Positions 1-5,798 of a stretch of 6,952 bases of DNA are shown one piece after another. Source of the stretch: Ignavibacteriales bacterium (GTDB taxonomy: Bacteria > Bacteroidota > Ignavibacteria > Ignavibacteriales > Ignavibacteriaceae); contig JAGUXE010000125.1 of assembly GCA_020061995.1 (NCBI GenBank), positions 1 to 6,952 on the forward strand. The letters run 5' to 3'. Under the pieces are notes generated by a model. That model had not been told where the DNA came from. It did not search any database and was given only the letters and a program-made list of their open reading frames with translations. The translations under genes and the position numbers were made by a program. The first letter of the stretch is position 1, and every line of letters starts with the position of its first letter.

Positions 1-879
1 CATTGTTGTACGAAGCATTCCCGCTGGGTATCCCGGTTCACCGAAATGTAAGACTTTTCTATAGTTAGGAATACTGTCTTCCGGTGAAAAATAATATCCG
101 AAAATAACTTTACCGGTATCTATACCACGCAGGTGCCAGCTTGTATTTTTCATTTCCAGGGGATCAAATATTTTTTCTTTACAGTATTTGGAAAAATCTT
201 CACTGGCAATTTTCTCCACAAGATATCCAAGAAGTGCAAATGCTATGTTTGAATAGCTGTATTTAGTTCCTGGTTTGTTCTGACTGAAATATTCGGTTGA
301 ATAATATTTTCCTTCTGGCGATAATAATTTAAGGATATATTCTTCAAGTGTCATTTTCGAATCTCCGAGTGAGCTCCTTGGCCTTTCAACATTCTTTGGA
401 ACCCTCTGTCCGGTTGATAATACATCTTCAAAACTTGCGGTATGGGTTAACAGCATTCTAAATGTAATCGGAATTTCGGGAAAGTTAGGATTCCGTACTT
501 TAACCGGAATGTAATTATTAATATCATCGTCAAGACTGAATAATCCCTTTTCATAAAGAGTCATCAACGCAAACGTAGTAAGGGTTTTGGACAATGACAT
601 GAGTGGGAAAATGTTTTCTCTTCCGAGTGGTGTTTTTTCCTCTAAATCTGAATAGCCGTAATATCCTTCCCAAACAACTTTGTTACTTTTAATTAGAGAA
701 GCTCCAAATGCTACATACTGTTGAGACTTAATAAGGGTATTAAAGTAACTATCGAGCTCATTACTTATGTAATAATTAGGATTATTGTTCTCTTTTTTCT
801 CCTGTCCAGAAGTAATATTTGAAATAAAAAATAGTAATACATACACAAGTACAAATATTATAGATGTTTTAGTTTTCAT
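1..879 (-). CDS. Beta-lactamase-family serine hydrolase, exported; C-terminus lies outside the window
   Basis: The frame is open for 293 codons from an ATG at 879 to the window edge, so only the N-terminal part is seen. Residues 1-25 form a signal peptide (MKTKTSIIFVLVYVLLFFIS, then NITSGQ). The serine beta-lactamase/penicillin-binding fold (PF00144, class C and esterase EstB type) is shown by S95-L-S-K98 (SxxK nucleophile and base), the RMLLTHTASF stretch near residues 141-150, and Y209-S-N211 (YxN) followed by a helix IAFALLGYLVEKI. The last residues, GYPAGMLRTTM, match the region ahead of the third motif (HxG/KTG), which is not in the window. Family members include peptidases, esterases and true beta-lactamases; the sequence does not decide between them. 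AGGAG at 892-888 lies 8 nt before the ATG. The gene directly follows an attC-like site, so it should be the first gene of its own cassette. Confidence 0.9.
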   Translation of the reverse strand, partial: MKTKTSIIFVLVYVLLFFISNITSGQEKKENNNPNYYISNELDSYFNTLIKSQQYVAFGASLIKSNKVVWEGYYGYSDLEEKTPLGRENIFPLMSLSKTLTTFALMTLYEKGLFSLDDDINNYIPVKVRNPNFPEIPITFRMLLTHTASFEDVLSTGQRVPKNVERPRSSLGDSKMTLEEYILKLLSPEGKYYSTEYFSQNKPGTKYSYSNIAFALLGYLVEKIASEDFSKYCKEKIFDPLEMKNTSWHLRGIDTGKVIFGYYFSPEDSIPNYRKVLHFGEPGYPAGMLRTTM

Positions 880-887
880 TGTAAAAT

Positions 888-892
888 CTCCT
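888..892 (-). promoter_or_regulatory. Shine-Dalgarno site for the serine hydrolase
   Basis: Read on the minus strand this is AGGAG, 8 nt before the ATG at 879. It fixes that start, which is followed at once by a good signal peptide. Confidence 0.7.
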
Positions 893-921
893 ATTTTGAG
901 AAATAATTACCTGAAAATGCT

Positions 922-1109
922 GGCTAACGACGTTGCCGATAAGCGGCACCCCGGAACAAGGATGCCGAACAATACCAACAACTTTTTATTTATAAAAAAT
1001 TTATTTAACAGAACAACTTTGAATAAGAAACTTTACACGGTACCACAAAGCCAATAATTACTAAATTGCCAAATGCGAATACGGCGTCTGCTTGATTGGC
1101 TGGTTATAT
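922..1109 (-). repeat. attC-like cassette recombination site 1 (belongs to the lipoprotein/FRP-like cassette)
   Basis: On the minus strand the site opens with ATATAAC (R'' core, 1109-1103) 5 nt after the TAG of the FRP-like gene. It then has an L'' arm around AATCAAGCAGACGCCG, an AT-rich centre, an L' arm GGTGCCGCTTATCGGC, and a closing R' core GTTAGCC (928-922). The two ends are imperfect inverted repeats, with extra unpaired bases in the L'' arm, as in known attC sites. It is 188 bp long, longer than most class 1 cassette sites (about 57-141 bp). By eye it is nearly the same sequence as site 6 (5540-5715). Confidence 0.8.
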
Positions 1110-1114
1110 TGCAT

Positions 1115-1444
1115 CTACTTATTCATGGATAGCTTTTTTATAAGTTCTCTTTTTTCCTCTCCCAGATCAGATATATCTTCTTCAGTCAAATACCCTTCAT
1201 TTAGTAGTCTACCAAAAACAATAATAAGTTGCGAATATCTGTAATCATATTTCGAATCAACAATTCTTCTTTTTTCTGATAAGAAATCCTCAATAGCCCA
1301 AATATCTGCGTTGGTTTTGATTTGTGAAACTTTATCCATCAACGAAGACTTTATGCGATCCATTTCTCTTTGGTATGCATTATCGAAGGCTTTCCTTGCA
1401 ATTTTTTTCTCATCGTTTGACCAATTTAAATCATATCTACTCAT
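1115..1444 (-). CDS. Fluorescence recovery protein (FRP)-like small helical protein
   Basis: This 109-residue protein matches the FRP family. In cyanobacteria FRP is a dimer that binds the orange carotenoid protein, speeds its return to the inactive form and releases it from phycobilisomes. The signature lies at residues 49-71: WAIEDFLSEKRR followed by YDYRYSQLI. Trp49, Asp53 and Arg59 line up with Trp50, Asp54 and Arg60 of Synechocystis FRP as I recall it; Glu52 stands where His53 is. Length agrees with the family (about 109 residues). FRP-like proteins are known in bacteria without phycobilisomes, where their role is unknown; no carotenoid protein is seen here. I chose the ATG at 1444; a GTG three codons upstream (1453) is possible. 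Neither has a clear ribosome site, so translation may be coupled to the lipoprotein gene, whose stop lies 14 nt upstream (5 nt from the GTG). The two genes share one cassette. Confidence 0.8.
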   Translation of the reverse strand: MSRYDLNWSNDEKKIARKAFDNAYQREMDRIKSSLMDKVSQIKTNADIWAIEDFLSEKRRIVDSKYDYRYSQLIIVFGRLLNEGYLTEEDISDLGEEKRELIKKLSMNK

Positions 1445-1458
1445 AATGTTCACGATAT

Positions 1459-1836
1459 TTATTGTATAGTAATTGTTGTATCTAAATAAGTTGAATCATT
1501 CTGCCAAAATCTTAAAGTCTTATTCCCACTTCCAACAAACAGAACTGTTTCTTCGTGATTGAATGATCCGGTAACTTGAATACACATTTCACCATCGTAC
1601 TTAGCAAAAACTTTAGAAATAAAAGTATCTCTAAAATTTTGACTTTCTGTTTTATAATAATACCAGCAGGGAGTTGGAGTTCCATAAGAAGTAATTACTT
1701 TAACTTGATTCCCATTTATCTGAATGTTTTCAATTTTACTGGCACCAACTGGATTAATTTCGGAGTATTTATTTTCAGTAGTATCACAAGAAGTGAAAAG
1801 CATAAAAGAAATTGCAAGAATAAATAGATATTTCAT
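1459..1836 (-). CDS. Small secreted lipoprotein of unknown function
   Basis: This 125-residue protein starts with a lipoprotein signal, MKYLFILAISFMLFTSC, with Cys17 as the lipidated residue. The TSC-Asp form of the lipobox is common in Bacteroidota and relatives. The mature part is about 108 residues and looks beta-rich, with alternating segments such as KIENIQINGNQVKVITSYG and KTLRFW. Cys57 (in PTPCWYYY) and Cys85 (in GEMCIQV) could form a disulfide outside the cytoplasm. I do not recognise a named family. AGGTGA at 1846-1841 gives the start a ribosome site 4 nt upstream. It is the first gene after an attC-like site and runs almost directly into the FRP-like gene, so both probably move as one two-gene cassette. 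Confidence 0.75.
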   Translation of the reverse strand: MKYLFILAISFMLFTSCDTTENKYSEINPVGASKIENIQINGNQVKVITSYGTPTPCWYYYKTESQNFRDTFISKVFAKYDGEMCIQVTGSFNHEETVLFVGSGNKTLRFWQNDSTYLDTTITIQ

Positions 1837-1862
1837 AATATCACCTACTAAATTTGTTTACA

Positions 1863-2049
1863 ATATAACGACGTTGCCGCTAACCCGCCGTCCAGAACAG
1901 CAATGCCGATTAGAATCAGCAACTTTTATTATAAAATTGTTTATTAGAACAAACTACCTTAAAGAGCTACTGATTTTTGCAAACGTAACTTTATAATTAC
2001 ACAAATACCGAACTGAAAAACGCTGTCCGTGTTGAGCGGCGAGTTATGT
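1863..2049 (-). repeat. attC-like site 2 (belongs to the 2059-3006 alpha/beta hydrolase cassette)
   Basis: On the minus strand it opens with R'' ACATAAC (2049-2043), 9 nt after the TAG of the hydrolase gene. The L'' arm GCCGCTCAAC pairs with the L' arm GTTAGCGGC, with one extra base left over in L'', the asymmetry that sets strand choice in attC sites. The outer part continues CACGGAC against GTCC..., and the site closes with R' GTTATAT (1869-1863). It is 187 bp long with an AT-rich centre. This is the clearest attC in the window. Confidence 0.85.
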
Positions 2050-2058
2050 GTGATTATT

Positions 2059-3006
2059 CTATTCCTTGGTAGTTTTTTCTTTTTGAATTCTATCAAAATC
2101 ATTCAGAGCTAACCTAACGCTTGTGATAATTGTTTCAGGATCGTCTTTGGGGATATAATGCCCCGAATTTGACAAATAAATTAGCTTTCCATATTTGAGT
2201 GGATTTAATAATTCAATCCAGCGCTTCATTTGAATATTATTATTTATTCTAAACAATTTTTCCTTATCAAAACTGGTTACTCCACGGTCATCTGGTCCTT
2301 TCGGATACTCACCGGCTTTAATAAAATGAACCGGAACATCAGGCAATGGAGTGCTGTCGCAATCTTTAAAATCATTTTTGGTTAATTGACTGGATATTTT
2401 CACTTCTTCAACATAAAAATTCGGCATTTCTTCATAAAGTTTTTCTTTGAATTTAGTATACGGTTTTGCAAACATAGAATCTATTTGGTGCTTTGTTAAT
2501 CCAATTTCTAAATATGGAAGATCACCGTCATTTCCCTTTTTAGTGAAATCAATTGGATCCACAAATATTAGTCCAGCAATTTCTTCCGGATGTTTTGAAG
2601 CAAAACTTCTGATATATGCACCACCGAATGAGTGACCTACTAACAAATATGGCGGATTAAGTCCCTTCTCTAAAAGCATTGATTTTAAGTTGCTATTAAT
2701 ATGTGATACTGTTGGAGGCAGACTGTCATTTTCAGATTCTCCAATTCTTGGTCGATTATAGGAAAATACAACCGAAGTTTTAGAAATTTCATTAATTACG
2801 GTTTTCCAATATTCATATTTAGTTGCCATTCCATTTTCAAGGACAATAACAGGTTTACCAGGTTGATTATTCTCCAGTCCGGAAATAAAAACCTCTACTT
2901 TCCTCCCATTCACTGTCATAAATTCCTTTTGTCCAAATCCAAAACTGTTCAATCCCAAAATCATTACAATTACTAATACAATTACTCGTTTCATTTCATT
3001 TCGCAT
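2059..3006 (-). CDS. Exported alpha/beta hydrolase
   Basis: This 315-residue protein has the single-domain alpha/beta hydrolase fold. An N-terminal signal segment (MRNEMKRVIVLVIVMILGLN, then SFGFGQ) sends it out of the cytoplasm. Visible motifs are the strand-turn YNRPRIGES at 83-91, the nucleophile elbow GHSFGG at 124-129 with Ser126, FVDP with Asp150 after strand 6, and NSGHYIP with His283 as catalytic histidine. The acid residue could be Asp150 or an Asp around 239-240. The substrate cannot be told; esters, lactones or amides are all possible for this fold. I chose the ATG at 3006 because AGGAG at 3019-3015 is 8 nt before it; the in-frame GTG at 3015 shares its first base with that ribosome site and cannot be the start. 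The gene fills one cassette between attC-like sites 2 and 3. Confidence 0.85.
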   Translation of the reverse strand: MRNEMKRVIVLVIVMILGLNSFGFGQKEFMTVNGRKVEVFISGLENNQPGKPVIVLENGMATKYEYWKTVINEISKTSVVFSYNRPRIGESENDSLPPTVSHINSNLKSMLLEKGLNPPYLLVGHSFGGAYIRSFASKHPEEIAGLIFVDPIDFTKKGNDGDLPYLEIGLTKHQIDSMFAKPYTKFKEKLYEEMPNFYVEEVKISSQLTKNDFKDCDSTPLPDVPVHFIKAGEYPKGPDDRGVTSFDKEKLFRINNNIQMKRWIELLNPLKYGKLIYLSNSGHYIPKDDPETIITSVRLALNDFDRIQKEKTTKE

Positions 3007-3014
3007 TAAACACA

Positions 3015-3019
3015 CTCCT
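3015..3019 (-). promoter_or_regulatory. Shine-Dalgarno site that decides the start of the 2059-3006 hydrolase
   Basis: AGGAG on the minus strand, 8 nt before the ATG at 3006. It overlaps the longer reading frame's GTG, so the true start is the ATG. Confidence 0.75.
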
Positions 3020-3042
3020 AAGATGACATTATTAGATTACAC

Positions 3043-3267
3043 ACATAACGACGTTGCGCTTAACCCGCCGCCCATAACAAGAGAGCCGAGTAAAACACAA
3101 ATGATAAATATTAAGCCGTAGGTGCTTATCTTTTTCCTTAAGCACCGAAGGCAAGTTAATTAATTAGAACGAACACTTAGAACAACAAACTAAAACAAAA
3201 ATATAATTTCATAAATCACAAATCCGCCAAACTAAAATGGCGGTCGGCGTTGAGGCGCTGGTTATAC
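3043..3267 (-). repeat. attC-like site 3 with an extended tip hairpin
   Basis: The minus strand opens with R'' GTATAAC (3267-3261), 10 nt after the TGA of the esterase-like gene. It continues as CAGCGCCTCAACGCCGACC, close to the start of Vibrio VCR repeats, and ends with an L' arm GGCGGGTTAAGCGC and R' GTTATGT (3049-3043). At 225 bp it is the longest intact site here. Much of the extra length is a central hairpin at 3115-3152: ggtgctta at 3121-3128 pairs exactly with taagcacc at 3139-3146. The flanks of this hairpin match site 4, but the hairpin does not. Confidence 0.8.
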
Positions 3268-3277
3268 GGTACTACTA

Positions 3278-4126
3278 TCATCTAATATAATTTAATGATC
3301 TTAAAAATTCATCCGCCTTTTCATATGCCATCGCTTGAACTTTCTTATCAGGATTTGGGAATCCATCATCTGGTTCACTAGAAGGCGTAAATAGATGTCC
3401 AACATTATCATATATAATTAATTCACAAATATTTCCCTTGTATTTCATCTGGTATGCGAAATTTTGTACACCAGCTAATGGAGTAACTGTATCGTCTCTA
3501 CCTTGGAGAATCAAAGTCGGCGGTAAACCATTTTTAATATTTTCATCAGGGGATACTTTGCTCACTTCTATTTTATCTAATAACAACTGCCGGAACCAAC
3601 CATCTTTTTCTAATGAAACTGCAGGTGAAACTAATATTAATGCATTTGGGTTTGAAAGTATTGATGAGTTTGAATCTGCAAATATAGCCGCTGATGTAAC
3701 CAAATGAGCCCCGGCAGACCATCCATACCCTACTATCTTATTCGGATCAATTTTTAACAGATCCTTATTTAACCGCATCCATTTTATTATATCTTGAGCA
3801 TCTTCTATAGCGTCAAGCGGTGTAATATTCTTTTGATTAGAAAGTCTGTATTGTGCAGCAATTGCTACAAATCCAAGTTTAGCAAAATGGTTTGCTCTAC
3901 CAAAAGACCATGATGCTTCGCCAGATACCCAACCGCCACCATGGAATATTACAATTGCTGGAAGGTTTTTGTTATTCTTTAAACTATCTAGCGTAAATAC
4001 ATATGCCTTTAACACAACACTATCTTTTATTGAATAAGAAAATTCTTGATTGAATATTTTCTGGGCATAAGACTGTGTTAACAAACAAAAAATATTTATC
4101 ATTAGTAATGTTTTCCAAAATCTCAT
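3278..4126 (-). CDS. Exported esterase/lipase-like alpha/beta hydrolase (BD-FAE / alpha/beta hydrolase fold-3 type)
   Basis: This 282-residue protein starts with a signal peptide (MRFWKTLLMINIFCLLTQSYAQ, cleavage probably after SYA). The catalytic layout is that of hormone-sensitive-lipase-like and feruloyl-esterase-like enzymes: HGGGW at 62-66 forms the oxyanion hole, GWSAG at 135-139 carries nucleophile Ser137, GRDDTVTP at 209-216 carries the acid (probably Asp212), and NVGHLF carries His244. It should cleave small acyl esters outside the cytoplasm; the natural substrate is unknown. The frame is open for 18 more codons upstream, but that stretch (GGGLSATSLYG) is translated attC sequence. 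The ATG at 4126 has AAAAGGAG just upstream and begins the signal peptide. It is alone in its cassette. Confidence 0.88.
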   Translation of the reverse strand: MRFWKTLLMINIFCLLTQSYAQKIFNQEFSYSIKDSVVLKAYVFTLDSLKNNKNLPAIVIFHGGGWVSGEASWSFGRANHFAKLGFVAIAAQYRLSNQKNITPLDAIEDAQDIIKWMRLNKDLLKIDPNKIVGYGWSAGAHLVTSAAIFADSNSSILSNPNALILVSPAVSLEKDGWFRQLLLDKIEVSKVSPDENIKNGLPPTLILQGRDDTVTPLAGVQNFAYQMKYKGNICELIIYDNVGHLFTPSSEPDDGFPNPDKKVQAMAYEKADEFLRSLNYIR

Positions 4127-4130
4127 AATA

Positions 4131-4135
4131 CTCCT
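4131..4135 (-). promoter_or_regulatory. Shine-Dalgarno site that decides the start of the 3278-4126 esterase
   Basis: AGGAG (within AAAAGGAG) on the minus strand, 4 nt before the ATG at 4126. The longer frame would start inside the neighbouring attC and has no such site. Confidence 0.7.
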
Positions 4136-4147
4136 TTTAATGATACC

Positions 4148-4360
4148 GTATAACGACGTTGCCGATAACCCGCCGCCCAAAACAGGGAAGCCAATTAAAG
4201 CACAACTGATAAATATTAAACAGCCGTTGCGTAAATTGCGTCAGCAACGCAAACGGCTGTAAGTTAATTAATTAGAATGAACACTTAGCACAAAATGCCG
4301 AACAAAAATATAATCTCAAAAATCTCAACTTCGCCGAACTAAAACGGCGGTCGGGTTGAG
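4148..4360 (-). repeat. attC-like site 4, L'/R' side, cut at L'' by an IS110-family remnant
   Basis: The R' core GTTATAC (4154-4148), L' arm GGGCGGCGGGTTATCGGC and central region are present. The L'' arm (gtcgggttgag in plus-strand letters) stops at 4360, where the other sites would run on to the R'' core within a few bases. Instead transposase coding sequence begins; the missing R'' is found at 4919-4925. The centre holds a strong hairpin at 4220-4260: acagccgtt plus gcgt pair with acgc, one bulged A, and aacggctgt. Flanking sequence matches site 3, so only the hairpin differs between them. Confidence 0.75.
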
Positions 4361-4900
4361 CCAAAATCCATTCGCCACAACAAACCGCAAATAAACAACC
4401 TTCACCTTAACTTGATGAAAATGACCGGTGGCAATGATCCGTCACAGATAACCGGATTAACAGATTCAACACTTCTCCAAATTATAGCGGAAGTAGGAAC
4501 TGATATGTCACACTGGGTGACAGAGAAACATTTTACTTCCTGGCTGGGACTTGCTCCTAACTCACATCAATCCGGTACTTCATTTAAGAAGAGGAAAGTT
4601 AGAAACTCATCTAATGCGGGGCAGATTTTCAGAATCGCAGCCCAAACTCTTGTGCTAAGTAAGAAGAATGCAATTGGTGCATTCTATAGAAGAATTCAAT
4701 CCAAGAAAGGAAAATTAACTGCAATGAAGGCAACTGCGAGAAAAGTAGCAGTTTGCTATTACAACGTAATGACTAAAGGTGTTGAATATGTGGAGTATGG
4801 TATACATCTCTACGAACAAGCTATCAAAGAACAACGTCTTAAATCTCTAAAAAAACAAGCATTATCTCTTGGCTTCAATCTCATTCCTCAATTGGAATGA
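4361..4900 (+). pseudogene. 5'-truncated IS110-family transposase
   Basis: About 180 codons of the C-terminal part of an IS110-family transposase (Transposase_20, PF02371) are preserved. Hallmarks are ITGLTDSTLLQIIAEVG, KHFTSWLGLAPN, QSGTS with the Ser that is the likely catalytic serine of this domain, then IFRIAAQTL, GAFYRRIQSKKG and the closing ALSLGFNLIP. Codons upstream of the first possible start (TTG at 4412) still read as transposase (IRHNKPQINN, then LMKMTGG), so similarity begins near the attC junction at 4361. The N-terminal RuvC-like DEDD domain is missing; full proteins are usually 320-420 residues, so this copy should be dead. It is the only gene on the plus strand and lies against the cassettes. 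A 7-bp inverted repeat (tcattcc at 4881-4887, ggaatga at 4894-4900) covers its end. Confidence 0.85.
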
Positions 4901-4914
4901 GTTCATTAGCATTG
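4361..4914 (+). mobile_element. Decayed IS110-family element inserted in attC site 4
   Basis: The insert lies between the L'' arm ending at 4360 and the R'' flank starting at 4915 (actggttatgc). Its right end carries gttcattagcattg (4901-4914), an exact 14-base match to the right end of the 68-bp insert in site 6 (5770-5783). Removing it would restore an L''-spacer-R'' junction like that of site 3. IS1111-attC elements, members of the IS110 family, are known to insert in attC sites; whether this copy belongs to that group cannot be settled from a fragment. Confidence 0.65.
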
Positions 4915-4925
4915 ACTGGTTATGC
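4915..4925 (-). repeat. Separated R'' end of attC-like site 4
   Basis: The plus-strand bases actggttatgc contain the core gttatgc (4919-4925), which reads GCATAAC on the minus strand. It fits the R'' of the other sites (gctggttatatt at site 1, gctggttatacgg at site 3). It lies 57 nt after the stop of the VanZ-like gene, farther than in the other cassettes (4-10 nt). Confidence 0.65.
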
Positions 4926-4982
4926 AATGCTTTAATTCCAAACGTAAATAGATTACATTATTTAATTAATATTTTATACAAA

Positions 4983-5381
4983 TTATTTATCACGTAAATA
5001 ATTAATTAATAATTTAGCAATTATATAAGTGATTATTACGCTTATTAAGCTCGAAATTACATCCAACCAGTCAAATGTATAATATATATATTTAAATAAT
5101 CCAGGTCGCGGAAGTAATTGTGCAAACTCTAAACCTAATGCAATTAGAGATACTAAAATTGCTGATTGAATGATGCTTAGATTTAAATGTTTACTTTTAC
5201 TTGATAAAATTAAGAACAATAATCCAGCTGGGCCAAGTAAACTTGGAGCGATTCCAATTATTAATTGTGGTACATAACTAATTTCATGAAATCGAAATAC
5301 TTTTATCGGAATAATGAGTAGAAGAATGATCGCACCAAGCCAACCAAATAATATTTTGGCCTTATCTTTTTCAATATTCAT
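4983..5381 (-). CDS. Small four-helix membrane protein, VanZ-like
   Basis: This 132-residue protein is mostly membrane-embedded, with four hydrophobic segments near residues 10-27 (ILFGWLGAIILLLIIPIKVF), 37-58 (LIIGIAPSLLGPAGLLFLIL), 67-90 and 102-125. The E-F-A-Q at the end of the third segment, then TFDWLDVISSLISVIIT, resembles the E..Q...D..D pattern of the VanZ-like family (PF04892). VanZ itself gives low-level teicoplanin resistance, but most relatives have no known role, so no drug claim is made. The reading frame extends 40 codons further upstream, but that part is translated attC sequence (VVLGGGLKTT). I chose the ATG at 5381; it has no clear ribosome site, and a GTG four codons upstream is an alternative. 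Confidence 0.7.
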   Translation of the reverse strand: MNIEKDKAKILFGWLGAIILLLIIPIKVFRFHEISYVPQLIIGIAPSLLGPAGLLFLILSSKSKHLNLSIIQSAILVSLIALGLEFAQLLPRPGLFKYIYYTFDWLDVISSLISVIITYIIAKLLINYLRDK

Positions 5382-5435
5382 TTTTTGATTCACTGAAGAA
5401 ACCAGATAATAAAATAATATGTTTTGTATATAATT

Positions 5436-5539
5436 GCATAATGGCGTTGTTTTTAAGCCGCCGCCCAACACAACTGTGCCGCTTTGAAAAACAAATGCCA
5501 ATAATTACTTATTAATTTATTTTGCTCACTACATTCAAA
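5436..5539 (-). repeat. Degenerate attC half-site 5
   Basis: Positions 5436-5482 match the L'/R' arm of the other sites (GGGCGGCGGCTT, then ACAACGCC on the minus strand). The R' core reads ATTATGC in place of GTTAT, so the conserved GTT needed for cleavage is lost. After a short AT-rich piece that includes gccaataattac, also present in the right half of sites 1 and 6, the sequence runs straight into site 6 with no L'' or R''. It looks like the remains of a site whose other half, and perhaps a cassette, was deleted. Together with site 6 it fills the gene-free stretch 5382-5798, in which I see no gene. Confidence 0.55.
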
Positions 5540-5794
5540 GAGCAACGGTGTTGCCGATAAGCGGCGCCCCAGAATAAGGATGCCGAGCAATACCAACAAC
5601 TTTTAATTTATTAAATATTTTATTTAACAGAACAACTATTAACAAGAACCTTTACACGGAAGAACAAAGCCAATAATTACGAAATTGCCGATTGCGAATA
5701 CGGCGTCCGCTTGAGTCCACAAATTTGTCGTTGCCAAATTTAACTTATTTAATGAACCAAAGTGAGACGGTTCATTAGCATTGGCGGGTTATAT
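5540..5794 (-). repeat. attC-like site 6 carrying a 68-bp insert
   Basis: On the minus strand the R'' core ATATAAC (5794-5788) sits 4 nt after the TAA of the Ntn hydrolase gene. Positions 5547-5715 match site 1 almost base for base, including the central accaacaactttt and ttaacagaacaact stretches. The R' core is GTTGCTC (5546-5540), a departure from the usual GTTAT. Between the L'' arm (cgtccgcttgag, ending 5715) and R'' (gcgggttat, from 5784) lies an extra 68 bp, listed separately. Confidence 0.7.
5716..5783. repeat. 68-bp scar between L'' and R'' of attC site 6
   Basis: This insert sits at the same place in the attC as the IS110-family remnant in site 4. It ends with gttcattagcattg, the same 14 bases that end that remnant. 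It contains a perfect 8-bp inverted repeat, aatgaacc (5751-5758) and ggttcatt (5769-5776), with a 10-nt loop. It probably represents an internally deleted element of the same type; no coding sequence remains. Confidence 0.5.
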
Positions 5795-5798
5795 GCGT

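Noticed and set aside
1..879. Calling the partial serine hydrolase an antibiotic resistance gene
   Set aside because: SxxK and YxN are shared by peptidases and esterases of the same fold, and the third motif is outside the window.
785..1057. Plus-strand open frame of 90 codons
   Set aside because: It runs antisense through the signal peptide of the serine hydrolase and into attC site 1, and shows no domain.
1576..1996. Two plus-strand open frames (1576-1827 and 1724-1996)
   Set aside because: Both are antisense to the lipoprotein gene and extend into attC site 2; their composition is that of a translated shadow.
2447..2635. Plus-strand open frame of 62 codons
   Set aside because: It is antisense to the alpha/beta hydrolase, whose catalytic motifs are clear on the other strand.
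3438..3707. Plus-strand open frame of 89 codons
   Set aside because: It is antisense to the esterase-like gene and has no motif or ribosome site.
4127..4180. N-terminal extension of the esterase-like protein (18 codons)
   Set aside because: It translates attC sequence; the ATG at 4126 has a ribosome site and starts a signal peptide.
4220..4260. Strong hairpin as a Rho-independent terminator
   Set aside because: It has no T-tract on either side and lies at the centre of an attC-like site, where a tip hairpin is expected.
5382..5501. N-terminal extension of the VanZ-like protein (40 codons)
   Set aside because: It lies in the degenerate attC half-site 5 and reads GGGLKTT-like sequence, as does the artefact before the esterase gene.
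922..5794. CRISPR array or REP-type repeats as explanation for the repeats
   Set aside because: The units are about 190-225 bp, contain gene-end-linked cores in one orientation, and flank whole genes; there are no short regular spacers.
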